Shown: positions 1 through 5,525 of the stretch, one piece after another
Layout of the letters: each line of letters starts with the position of its first letter
How positions within the stretch are numbered: the stretch's first letter is position 1
Assembly: GCA_023150195.1 (NCBI GenBank)
Contig: JAKLLI010000173.1
Span: 1 to 7,934 of the forward strand
Source of the DNA: Azonexus sp.
GTDB lineage: Bacteria; Pseudomonadota; Gammaproteobacteria; Burkholderiales; Rhodocyclaceae
Direction of reading: 5' to 3'
DNA: 7,934 nucleotides
Notes under the pieces: model-generated
The model's database searches: none
Told to the model about the DNA's origin: nothing
What the model saw: the letters and a program-made list of their open reading frames with translations, nothing else
Program-made: the position numbers and the translations under genes

Positions 1-107
1 CTCCCTGTATACTTCGCTCCCCGCCTCTCGGCATCTTGAAGCACATCCCAAAGTTGGGCGGCATCAATTAGCTGCTTGGCAGTGCTTTCGGTAATATCTT
101 GAAACAT
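1..107 (-). CDS. Partial CDS, N-terminus only; possible GSU2403-type nucleotidyltransferase
   Basis: The minus strand is open from an ATG at 107 to the window edge, giving 35 codons that begin MFQDITESTAKQLIDAAQLW and continue with a helix rich in Glu and Arg followed by a Lys-Tyr-Thr-Gly segment. The pattern of a helical start with Gln-Leu-Trp and then Ala-Glu-Arg-Arg...Lys-Tyr-Thr-Gly recalls the opening of the GSU2403-type nucleotidyltransferase-fold proteins, but I am matching from memory on 35 residues, so the function is tentative. There is no clear Shine-Dalgarno sequence. A good sigma-70-like promoter and a set of repeats lie just upstream (108-171), which supports the reality of the gene. 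The rest of the gene lies outside the window. Confidence 0.5.
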   Translation of the reverse strand, partial: MFQDITESTAKQLIDAAQLWDVLQDAERRGAKYTG

Positions 108-112
108 AATAT

Positions 113-153
113 TTTTCAGGAAAAATTAAGTTTAGACAAGTTTATCCTGAAAA
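113..153. repeat. Inverted repeat plus tandem direct repeat (operator-like)
   Basis: TTTTCAGGA at 113-121 is a perfect inverse of TCCTGAAAA at 145-153; the centres of the arms are 32 nt apart, about three helical turns. Between them the heptamer AAGTTTA occurs twice (128-134 and 138-144), 10 nt apart and so on the same face of the helix. The inner repeat covers the predicted -10 box of the gene at 1-107 and the right arm falls in its spacer. This arrangement suggests binding of a dimeric regulator, possibly the gene's own product or partner. It could also be chance in AT-rich DNA. Confidence 0.4.
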
Positions 154-167
154 CATCATTGGTTCAA
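139..167 (-). promoter_or_regulatory. Candidate sigma-70 promoter for the partial gene at 1-107
   Basis: Read on the minus strand, TTGAAC (162-167) and TAAACT (139-144) are separated by exactly 17 nt. The hexamers match the TTGACA/TATAAT consensus at four positions each. The -10 lies about 31 nt upstream of the ATG at 107, leaving room for a start of transcription. The surroundings are clearly AT-richer than the rest of the window. The -10 lies in one copy of a direct repeat and the spacer contains one arm of an inverted repeat, so it may be controlled by a repressor. Confidence 0.45.
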
Positions 168-171
168 ATAG

Positions 172-309
172 TTAGTCAACTTTCACCCCGCCATCGTCGA
201 AAGTTGCCAGCAGTTGCCGCGCTTCAAAGAGTTGGTTGTAGGCAGCCAAGGCAGATGAGTAATAGCCATCGGCGAATTCTTCAACCGTCTTGTGCTGGTA
301 TTTGCGCAT
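172..309 (-). CDS. Small hypothetical protein, 45 aa
   Basis: A minus-strand ORF begins at the ATG at 309 and ends with TAA at 172-174. The product starts MRKYQHKTVEEFADGYYSSA, continues through a Leu/Ala-rich helix (about residues 20-36) and ends in an acidic tail FDDGGVKVD. Composition is that of a soluble, mostly helical protein, and codon use looks coding, with G/C-ending codons prevailing. There is an in-frame TAG ten codons before the ATG with no alternative start between, so it cannot be extended. No ribosome binding site is evident. It lies upstream of, and in the same direction as, the partial gene at 1-107, 64 nt away and in a different frame. It may be a true small gene or the remnant of a longer one. 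I do not recognise the family. Confidence 0.4.
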   Translation of the reverse strand: MRKYQHKTVEEFADGYYSSALAAYNQLFEARQLLATFDDGGVKVD

Positions 310-422
310 AATTGATTCGAGATGCTGAACTGAGCACCACTAGAAAATGCGCCTGCGCTGGCCTAAGCGCCACTTTTGGCGTAGCGTTCCCTTTTTCAAA
401 AAACAACGATAGGGAGAGCCGC
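310..422 (+). other. Leader/intergenic region upstream of the TrpB2 gene
   Basis: This 113-bp stretch separates the divergent small ORF from the TrpB2 start. I see no convincing -35/-10 pair. A short hairpin, CGCCA-CTTT-TGGCG (368-381), is followed about 10 nt later by a T-rich/A-rich run, and a strong ribosome binding site AGGGAG lies at 411-416. The reading frame stays open across this region, but its translation looks non-coding and lacks a ribosome binding site at the far upstream ATG. Confidence 0.5.
411..416 (+). promoter_or_regulatory. Ribosome binding site fixing the TrpB2 start
   Basis: AGGGAG ends six nucleotides before the ATG at 423 and decides between this start and the in-frame upstream ATG at 312. 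Confidence 0.75.
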
Positions 423-1787
423 ATGACACCATTACGCATCAATCTCGAGCAGGAAGAGATCCCGACTCATTGGTACAACATTGTCGCCGACATGCCCAAT
501 GCCCCGGCGGCACCGTTGGGGCCGGATGGCAATCCAGTACCGCCGGAGGCCATGAGCGCCATCTTCCCCGAGCCCATCATCGAGCAGGAAATGACGGCGG
601 AGCGCTGGATCGAAATTCCGGAACCGGTGCGCCAGATTTACGCCCAATGGCGCCCGGCCCCGCTCTGCCGTGCACTGGGTCTGGAAAAAGCGCTGGGCAC
701 CCCGGCCAAAATCTTTTTCAAGTATGAAGGCGTCTCCCCGGCCGGTTCGCACAAACCGAACTCCGCCGTCCCGCAAGCCTATTTCAACAAGCTGGCCGGC
801 ACGAAAAAACTGACCACCGAAACCGGCGCTGGCCAGTGGGGTTCCTCGATTGCTTACGCCGGCCAGATGTTCGGCCTGCCGGTGCGCGTTTTCATGGTCA
901 ACGTCAGCTATCAGCAAAAACCCTTCCGCCGCTCGATGATGCAAACCTGGGGCGCGGAAGTGTTTGCCAGCCCCACCAATCTGACCAATGCCGGTCGGGC
1001 AGCGCTGGCTGCCGACCCGAACTGCGAAGGCTCGCTGGGTCTCGCCATTTCGGAAGCCGTTGAAGAAGCCGCCGCCGATCCCGGCACCTGCTACACCCTG
1101 GGTTCGGTGCTTAATCACGTGGTGCTTCATCAGAGCATCATCGGGCTGGAGGCCAAGAAACAGTTCGACAAGGTCGGGCTGTATCCGGATGTGATTTTCG
1201 GGCCTTGCGGTGGTGGTTCCAGCTTTGGCGGGATTGCCTTCCCCTTCCTGGCCGACAAGGCAGCGGGCGACAAGCGGGCGGAAAACCTGCGCCTGGTGGC
1301 GGTCGAACCCACGTCCTGCCCGACCCTGACCAAGGGCGCCTACACCTACGACTACGGCGATGCCTCGGGTTACACGCCGATCATGAAGATGTACACGCTC
1401 GGCCACGACTTCATGCCGCCGGGCATCCACGCTGGCGGGCTGCGTTATCACGGCGATTCGCCGCTGGTCTCCCAGCTTTTCCACGAAAAACTGATTGACG
1501 CGATTGCCGTACCGCAGGTGGCCACCTTCGAGGCCGGTGTTCAGTTTGCCCGCGCCGAAGGCATCATTCCGGCACCGGAATCCTGCCATGCCATCCGAGC
1601 GGCCATCGACGAAGCCCTACGCTGCAAGGTCACCGGCGAAGCGAAGACCATACTCTTCTGCCTGACCGGGCATGGCCATTTCGACATGGCTTCCTACGAC
1701 AAATATTTCAGTGGAAAACTGGAAGACTACGACTATCCGGCCGAAGCGATTACCGAGTCGCTCAAGCATTTGCCCAAGGTCGGCTAA
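423..1787 (+). CDS. trpB2: TrpB2-type tryptophan synthase beta chain (PLP enzyme), 454 aa
   Basis: This is a fold-type II PLP enzyme that would condense indole (or indole from indole-glycerol phosphate) with serine to make tryptophan in the cytosol. Visible motifs are the Schiff-base lysine in GSHKPNSA (K111), the catalytic glutamate in ETGAGQWG (E133), the PLP-phosphate loop GPCGGGSS (260-267), EGIIPAPES (379-387) and a C-terminal LTGHGHFDM. The length of about 450 aa, the long N-terminal extension of some 70 residues before the PLP core and the GHGHFD ending are those of the TrpB2 group rather than classical TrpB1 (about 400 aa). The start at 423 is set by AGGGAG six nucleotides upstream; the in-frame ATG at 312 has no such site and adds 37 non-family residues. 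No trpA or other trp gene is next to it, so it may be a salvage or duplicate enzyme. Confidence 0.92.
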   Translation: MTPLRINLEQEEIPTHWYNIVADMPNAPAAPLGPDGNPVPPEAMSAIFPEPIIEQEMTAERWIEIPEPVRQIYAQWRPAPLCRALGLEKALGTPAKIFFKYEGVSPAGSHKPNSAVPQAYFNKLAGTKKLTTETGAGQWGSSIAYAGQMFGLPVRVFMVNVSYQQKPFRRSMMQTWGAEVFASPTNLTNAGRAALAADPNCEGSLGLAISEAVEEAAADPGTCYTLGSVLNHVVLHQSIIGLEAKKQFDKVGLYPDVIFGPCGGGSSFGGIAFPFLADKAAGDKRAENLRLVAVEPTSCPTLTKGAYTYDYGDASGYTPIMKMYTLGHDFMPPGIHAGGLRYHGDSPLVSQLFHEKLIDAIAVPQVATFEAGVQFARAEGIIPAPESCHAIRAAIDEALRCKVTGEAKTILFCLTGHGHFDMASYDKYFSGKLEDYDYPAEAITESLKHLPKVG

Positions 1788-1804
1788 CTTCACCGCTGCC
1801 CAAA

Positions 1805-1838
1805 CAAAAACGGCCCACCGCGAGGTGAGCCGTTTTTT
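1805..1838. terminator. Bidirectional rho-independent terminator
   Basis: An A-tract, the stem ACGGCCCACC / GGTGAGCCGT (nine of ten pairs, one C-A mismatch), the loop GCGA and a run of six T make a hairpin with a U-tail in either direction. It lies 17 nt after the TrpB2 stop and 17 nt after the end of the convergent Bax inhibitor-1 family gene, so it can serve both. Confidence 0.88.
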
Positions 1839-1855
1839 ATGTCTGAATCCACCAA

Positions 1856-2530
1856 TCAGTCGTCGTTCGACAAGCCCAAGAGTTGCAGGATGGACAGGAA
1901 GAGGTTGAGCACGTTCAGATACATGCTGACCGCCGCCATCACGTAGTTGTCCTCTTCACCGCGCACCAGCCGGCTGGTGTCATAGAGGATGAAACCGGAG
2001 AACAGCAAGGCGGCTGCGCCAGAGACCGCAGCCTGCATCGCCGGCACAAACATCGCCGCGATGCTGGCCAGAATCACCACGATCAGGCCGGCAAACAGAA
2101 AACCGCCCATCCGCGAGAAATCCTTGCCCGTCTTGTACACATAGGCTGTCAGCGCCAGCGTCACCACCGTCGTGATGACCGCCGCATTCAAGACCAGACC
2201 GCTACCACCCGGCAGGTGCAGGTAGTGGCTGAGCGTCGGGCCAAGACCGAGACCGCTCAAACCCGTAAAGACCAGCATCGCCGGCACGGCAGTGGCGGAA
2301 TTGCGGTGCTTGTTGAGATAGAACAAAGGCACCAGGCCCAGCAAAGTGAACACGATCCCCGCCAGCGGCCCGAAACCTGCCCACATGCTGATGCCGGCAC
2401 CAACGCCGGCAACAGCGGTCGACAGGGCGAGCAATTGGTAGGTGTTGCGAATGACACGGCCGGTGTCGGTGGCTGCAACCGTGCCGTACTCGGTTTTACC
2501 AAGATCGATGACACGAGAGTCGGTACGCAT
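1856..2530 (-). CDS. Bax inhibitor-1 (BI-1/YccA) family integral membrane protein, 224 aa
   Basis: This is a polytopic inner-membrane protein of the UPF0005/BI-1 family, with about seven hydrophobic segments after a soluble N-terminus of some 25 residues. The family includes E. coli YccA, an inhibitor of FtsH proteolysis, and the calcium-leak protein YetJ. The best signature is near the C-terminus: FSGFILYDTSRLVRG, then NYVMAAVSMYLNVLNLFLSI and a final LLGLSNDD, very like the end of YccA (YDTS...NYI.A.VSLY...N.F). The first Asp of the YetJ pH-sensing pair is present (YDT), while the second position is Asn (YLNVLN), so YetJ-like calcium gating is doubtful. AAAGGA lies nine nucleotides before the ATG at 2530; the ATG at 2539 would abut it, so I take the inner start, although 2539 (three residues more) is possible. 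It is a single-gene unit with a terminator after it. Confidence 0.9.
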   Translation of the reverse strand: MRTDSRVIDLGKTEYGTVAATDTGRVIRNTYQLLALSTAVAGVGAGISMWAGFGPLAGIVFTLLGLVPLFYLNKHRNSATAVPAMLVFTGLSGLGLGPTLSHYLHLPGGSGLVLNAAVITTVVTLALTAYVYKTGKDFSRMGGFLFAGLIVVILASIAAMFVPAMQAAVSGAAALLFSGFILYDTSRLVRGEEDNYVMAAVSMYLNVLNLFLSILQLLGLSNDD

Positions 2531-2678
2531 GATGAACATTCCTTTATGAGCGAGGAGACCAGACTATAAATGGGTCAGCCTTCCGAAAAAATCAAGCAGT
2601 CGCTGAACGATGATTCGCAAAAACTTGAGGAATCGAGAGACTACACCATTCCGACCCGGGTTTCCGCACTCGGTTCCA
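2531..2678 (-). other. Intergenic region: end of the cyd cluster and probable promoter region of the BI-1 family gene
   Basis: About 150 bp separate the broken transporter from the BI-1 gene. A TATAGT box on the minus strand (2563-2568) is a possible -10, but at 17 nt upstream there is only a T-run and no good -35, so the promoter is weakly supported. I see no convincing hairpin-plus-T terminator for the cyd cluster here; read-through into the BI-1 gene is possible. Confidence 0.35.
2540..2545 (-). promoter_or_regulatory. Ribosome binding site deciding the BI-1 family start
   Basis: AAAGGA on the minus strand has nine nucleotides to the ATG at 2530 and none to the ATG at 2539, favouring the inner start. 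Confidence 0.55.
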
Positions 2679-3630
2679 TCAAAGCGCTTTGGCTTGGGAT
2701 GGCGCCAGTGAGGGTTCGCGCTTGCCAAACAGGCCATCGGTCAATTTCACGTACCAGGCCGCCGACTGCACCTGAATGATATAAGCCACGGTAATCACCA
2801 GCGCTGCATCCGAAGCGGCTGAGCCAAAGGCATTCATCGCCAGCGCCAGAGCGATCGACAAATTGCGCATCACCGTGCCGTAGACCATTGCAATCGCATC
2901 CCCTCGCGGCAAGAGCGCTTTGCCGACCAGGGTACTCAGCACATAGTTGATGCCATAGAGCAGCAACAAAGGCAGGATCAGTTGCAGCAGCGCCTCGGGA
3001 TGCGCAACCAGTTGCCCTGCTTTCAAGGCCATGGCGACAAAGACAATGCCCAGCACACCCAGGGTGGAAAACGGCGGGAAGCGCGGCCCCCACTCGGCTT
3101 GATAAGCCTTCTGACCAAATTTGCCGATCAGGAAACGCTGCGTGACATGGCCGGCCAGCATGGGCAGAAACACGATGACCCAACAGCAACTGAACGTAAA
3201 ACGGCGTCGCCAGCGACCCAAGGATCAACCCCATCACCGTCATCTTGACCGCTGCGCCCAGATTCCCGCCGGCAAAGCCGGTCCAGGAAATCGTCATCCC
3301 CGAAGTCGGCAGCAGGGCCGCCAGCAGCAGGCCCATGATGTAGTAGGGTTGTGCCGGGAAAAACAGGCGCCCCAGCACAAATGCCAGAAAGGGAATAATC
3401 GCAAAATTGATCCCCTGAGCCAGCCACTGGGCCTTGCCATCGCCCCCTTCCAGCACCTTGGCCAATTTAAGATTGACCATCATGGGATACACCATCAGGA
3501 AGGTCAGCGGCACAATCAGGGACTTTAGCCAGCTCGCATCACCAAGCAGGCCGGCACCAAAACCCAGCACCATGGTGATGGGAATGGCCAATATGAGCTG
3601 TTTCGAGACCAGCGCAAGCAATTTCAACAT
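2679..3630 (-). pseudogene. Bile acid:sodium symporter / arsenic-resistance-like transporter, frameshifted
   Basis: Two overlapping frames together make one transporter of the BASS/BART superfamily, often annotated as an arsenic resistance protein. The N-terminal half runs from the ATG at 3630 (CGGGAG eight nucleotides upstream) for 151 residues, with motifs FLMVYPMMVNLKL, LLPTSGMTISWTGFAGGN and GSLATPFYVQLLLG. The C-terminal half is in another frame from about 3179, starting VIVFLPMLAGH and containing LSTLGVLGIVFVAMALKA, LLPRGDAIAMVYGTVMRNLS and VAYIIQVQSAAWYVK before TGA at 2679-2681. The join is at 3177-3180. From memory, relatives carry roughly 15 residues between LLG and VIVFLP that are missing here, which would fit a small deletion of 3n+2 bases. 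After the shift the original frame stays open to 2641, giving a 329-residue chimera with a meaningless second half. The ACR3 metal-binding cysteine is not apparent, so arsenite as substrate is unsupported. It follows the DUF6858-like gene by 18 nt. Confidence 0.8.
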
Positions 3631-3648
3631 GCGGGCATCTCCCGGCTA

Positions 3649-4041
3649 TCAGGCGGCAGAACGCAATTCGCGCGTCCACCGCTCCATGGCTTCATTGGCC
3701 GGGGCCATCGGCGCCTCCATGAAACTGATCACGAACTTGTCGCCCATGTCGGCAATGCCAATCGAGCGTGGCCGAACGGCCAGCATCTGTGGCGTAGGAA
3801 TGGCGAATCCGAAGCAAAACATGATGTCGACCGCCGCCGTCATGCCTTCGACAATCGGTCCGCCAATCAGCGTCGTATGCGCGAAATGGTCGAACACGCC
3901 AATGAAGCGGACCTTGGGATTTTCCGCAATCCGCGCCTTGTAGTAATCAACCAGGGCGTCCACCGTGTTGTATGCCGTCTCGGACTTGTCAATTTCGGCA
4001 ACGTAGAGGGGATATTTTTCCTGCAGCATGGTTTGTTTCAT
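3649..4041 (-). CDS. DUF6858-like family protein, 130 aa
   Basis: This is a soluble protein of unknown function that I relate to the DUF6858 family from its general pattern: MKQTMLQEKYPLYVAEI at the start, a central FIGVFDHFAHT (47-56), a CFGF segment around Cys77, VRPRSIG (89-95) and FVISFMEAPM near the C-terminus. No signal peptide or membrane segment is seen. The Asp51-His52-x-x-His55 cluster and Cys77 could bind a metal or cofactor, which is inference only. The start at 4041 is set by AGGA six nucleotides upstream; the in-frame ATG at 4074 would overlap the preceding gene and has no such site. It lies 29 nt downstream of the NifX-like gene and belongs to the cyd cluster, so a part in oxidase assembly, metal handling or redox sensing is conceivable. 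Confidence 0.75.
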   Translation of the reverse strand: MKQTMLQEKYPLYVAEIDKSETAYNTVDALVDYYKARIAENPKVRFIGVFDHFAHTTLIGGPIVEGMTAAVDIMFCFGFAIPTPQMLAVRPRSIGIADMGDKFVISFMEAPMAPANEAMERWTRELRSAA

Positions 4042-4047
4042 TATTTT

Positions 4048-4052
4048 TCCTG
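4048..4052 (-). promoter_or_regulatory. Ribosome binding site fixing the start of the DUF6858-like gene
   Basis: CAGGA on the minus strand is followed by six nucleotides and the ATG at 4041; this rejects the longer ORF beginning at 4074. Confidence 0.65.
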
Positions 4053-4070
4053 AGAATAAGGTTAAAGCGG

Positions 4071-4442
4071 TCAAAAGCGGGTTGCGTGATGCGCATGCGC
4101 CGAGGGATGGGGCGGATAATTCGCCAGCTGGTTGGCCAGCAAGGCCCGAACCGCGTCATCGGGTTGTTGTTCGATGGTGATCACCGGACGAATACCTCGC
4201 AGCATCAGGCGCTCATACAGATTTCCGCCCATGCCGCCACAGATCAACACATCGATGTCAGCCAGCGCCGGTGCCAGTGCATGGCGCTGATCATGCAGAC
4301 TGGCGCCCGGCGGTAATTCAAGCAGCCGCTTGTTGCACACTCGTCCGCCATCGATTTCGTACAGCCAGAACTTCCGGCACTTGCCGGCATGGCCAGTAAT
4401 GTGCCGCCGATTCTGGCTCGTCACTGCAATGTGCTTGATCAT
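4071..4442 (-). CDS. NifX / NifB C-terminal-like iron-molybdenum cofactor-binding domain protein, 123 aa
   Basis: A small single-domain protein of the dinitrogenase iron-molybdenum cofactor-binding superfamily (NifX, NafY, VnfX, NifB C-terminus), which in known cases binds Fe-S or FeMo-type clusters in transit. Features are the N-terminal strand MIKHIAVTSQNRRHITGHAG with the family's histidine, Cys22 and Cys36, and the signature CGGMGGNLYERLMLRGIRPV (68-87) followed by a Glu-Gln-x-Pro-Asp-x-Ala-Val segment. The last 15 residues are His-rich (HPSAHAHHATRF), suggesting metal binding. The ATG at 4442 overlaps the stop of the ybgE-like gene as TGATG, so translation is probably coupled; this also argues against the longer open frame reaching 4709, which overlaps ybgE. 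No nitrogenase genes are in view. A role in iron-sulfur or metal supply to the Rieske protein or oxidase is inference. Confidence 0.85.
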   Translation of the reverse strand: MIKHIAVTSQNRRHITGHAGKCRKFWLYEIDGGRVCNKRLLELPPGASLHDQRHALAPALADIDVLICGGMGGNLYERLMLRGIRPVITIEQQPDDAVRALLANQLANYPPHPSAHAHHATRF

Positions 4443-4756
4443 CAGAACACCCATCCCGGCAGGCGACCCATCTGCATCAGTCGCAGGCCAGCGAGCAGCA
4501 GATAGGCCCCGCTTGCAGCGCCGGAAAACAGATAGCCAAGCACCTGGTTCCTGGGCAGAAACCCCACGCCGCGCACAAAACCTGCGCTCATCGCAGCCAA
4601 GAGGAGCATTGCCAGTAGATGATCGGGATGCCCTTCCCGATCCGTCGCAATGACCGGATAAACCGTTAATACTGCCAACAGGCCGAGCGCGAGCAGCAAG
4701 GGCCACCACGCAAGTCCCGGCGATGCGTGCGGTGTCGGGAGCGATTCAGTGCGCAT
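4442..4756 (-). CDS. ybgE: Cyd operon YbgE-like membrane protein, 104 aa
   Basis: A small inner-membrane protein with three hydrophobic segments (about residues 16-36, 46-62 and 72-92). The motif SAGFVRGVGFLPRN (57-70) corresponds to the AGVIHGVGFRP region of E. coli YbgE (CydE), a small protein encoded in the cydABX operon and linked to the bd oxidase. The start at 4756 lies inside the end of cydX, with an 11-nt overlap, as expected for coupled translation; the longer open frame to 4921 covers cydX in another frame and is rejected. Identity with YbgE is modest outside the motif, and the cyd operon position supports the call. The family's exact function is not settled. Confidence 0.82.
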   Translation of the reverse strand: MRTESLPTPHASPGLAWWPLLLALGLLAVLTVYPVIATDREGHPDHLLAMLLLAAMSAGFVRGVGFLPRNQVLGYLFSGAASGAYLLLAGLRLMQMGRLPGWVF

Positions 4757-4880
4757 CGTCGTCCTCGGCAGAAGCATTGCCCGCGTGCAGACGAGCCGCT
4801 TCAGTTTCTCCCCAAAGGGCATTGAGAATGGCCAGGAGAACCGCAAATCCGATACCAAGTACCCAGGTGAAATACCACAT
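4746..4880 (-). CDS. cydX: Cytochrome bd oxidase small subunit CydX, 44 aa
   Basis: The minus strand from the ATG at 4880 to the TGA at 4746-4748 encodes a protein beginning MWYFTWVLGIGFAVLLAILN, followed by ALWGETEAAR and an acidic tail ending DDDAH. This is the hallmark of CydX: Trp at position 2, one transmembrane helix (about 4-23) and the conserved Trp-x-Glu after it. CydX is needed for stable assembly and activity of the CydAB quinol oxidase and packs against CydA. AAGG lies about nine nucleotides before the ATG. The gene is 12 nt after the Rieske gene and overlaps ybgE by 11 nt. It is short enough to be missed by gene callers. Confidence 0.93.
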   Translation of the reverse strand: MWYFTWVLGIGFAVLLAILNALWGETEAARLHAGNASAEDDDAH

Positions 4881-4892
4881 GACGAACGCCTT

Positions 4893-5513
4893 TCAGGTTT
4901 TGGTCTGCTCGTCGCTGCCAATCAGCAGGCGCGCGTCGGACAGGAATTGATGAGGGGGAATTTCCAGATTGGTCGGGGCGGGCTTGTTTTTGAATACCCG
5001 GCCGGCAAAGTCAAAGGTCGACCCGTGGCAGGGGCATAAAAAGCCTCCCGGCCAATCTGCGCCCAGTTTGGGATCTGCCGCGGTGAATGCTTGCGATGGT
5101 GAACAGCCCAGATGCGTACAAATGCCCACGGCGACCAGCAACTCGGGACGGCGCGAACGGGTCTCGTTGGTGGCATACGCTGGTTGCTGCGGCTTTTCCG
5201 AGGCAGGATCAGCCAGCATGGGTTCCGCCTTTTTCAGGGCCTGCAGCATTTCCGGCGTGCGATTCAGAATCCACACCGGCTTGCCGCGCCATTCGACCAC
5301 CATCATCTCCCCGGGTGCCAGCTTGCCAATATCGACTTCAACTGGCGCACCAGCCGCCTTCGCCCGTTCCGACGGGGTCAGACTGCTGACAAAGGGAATC
5401 AGCGCCGTCACGGCGAGCGCCCCCCCGGCACCCACCGTGGCCATCAGCCACTGGCGCCGTGCCGGGCTGTCGCAAGGGGAAAATGAAGGGCCTTCACAGG
5501 CGCATGCGGACAT
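4893..5513 (-). CDS. petA: Rieske iron-sulfur protein (ubiquinol-cytochrome c reductase type), 206 aa
   Basis: The protein has a twin-arginine, single-anchor N-terminus (SPARRQWLMATVGAGGALAV, residues 17-36, then a hydrophobic stretch to about 43), a hinge, and a periplasmic Rieske domain. The [2Fe-2S] ligands are complete: CTHLGC (C132, H134, disulfide C137) and CPCHGS (C160, disulfide C162, H163). Other bc1-type marks are EWRGKPVWILNRTPEML (74-90) and the YATNETRS segment before the cluster. In complex III this subunit carries electrons from quinol to cytochrome c1. Here it lies between cydB and cydX, 10 nt after cydB, and no cytochrome b or c1 gene is in the window, so it may serve a complex III encoded elsewhere or another quinol reaction. 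AAGGAG six nucleotides before 5513 sets the start. The N-terminus before the Tat motif has three extra cysteines (C4, C6, C14), which is odd. Confidence 0.92.
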   Translation of the reverse strand: MSACACEGPSFSPCDSPARRQWLMATVGAGGALAVTALIPFVSSLTPSERAKAAGAPVEVDIGKLAPGEMMVVEWRGKPVWILNRTPEMLQALKKAEPMLADPASEKPQQPAYATNETRSRRPELLVAVGICTHLGCSPSQAFTAADPKLGADWPGGFLCPCHGSTFDFAGRVFKNKPAPTNLEIPPHQFLSDARLLIGSDEQTKT

Positions 5514-5519
5514 GGAAAT

Positions 5520-5525
5520 CTCCTT
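5520..5525 (-). promoter_or_regulatory. Ribosome binding site fixing the Rieske gene start
   Basis: AAGGAG on the minus strand overlaps the cydB stop codon (TAAGGAG) and is six nucleotides from the ATG at 5513; it rules out the longer frame reaching 5549 inside cydB. Confidence 0.8.

Noticed and set aside
368..395. Hairpin CGCCA-CTTT-TGGCG followed by a pyrimidine run as a terminator or attenuator
   Set aside because: Only five base pairs and the T-run starts about 10 nt after the stem; too weak to call. I also saw no leader peptide with Trp codons.
312..422. 37-codon N-terminal extension of TrpB2 from the ATG at 312
   Set aside because: No ribosome binding site at 312, a good one before 423, and the extra residues do not look like family sequence.
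432..1589. Long minus-strand open frame opposite the TrpB2 gene
   Set aside because: It is antisense to a gene with full PLP-enzyme motifs; the translation is Arg/Gly/His-rich with no family pattern, as expected for a GC-rich shadow.
1883..2569. Plus-strand frame of 228 codons over the BI-1 gene
   Set aside because: Antisense to a clear membrane protein; translation rich in Gln, His and Arg, typical of the reverse of hydrophobic helices.
2570..2779. Plus-strand frame of 69 codons starting MGQPSEKIKQSL
   Set aside because: The first 35 residues look plausible and lie in an intergenic stretch, but AGGAG is 12 nt away and the frame then runs into the antisense of the transporter 3' end; not supported enough to call.
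4042..4074. Longer start for the DUF6858-like protein at 4074
   Set aside because: It would overlap the NifX-like stop and lacks the AGGA found before 4041.
4443..4709. Upstream extension of the NifX-like frame
   Set aside because: It overlaps ybgE in another frame; the family domain begins at the ATG at 4442.
4757..4921. Upstream extension of the ybgE-like frame
   Set aside because: It overlaps cydX completely in another frame and the residues have no YbgE similarity.
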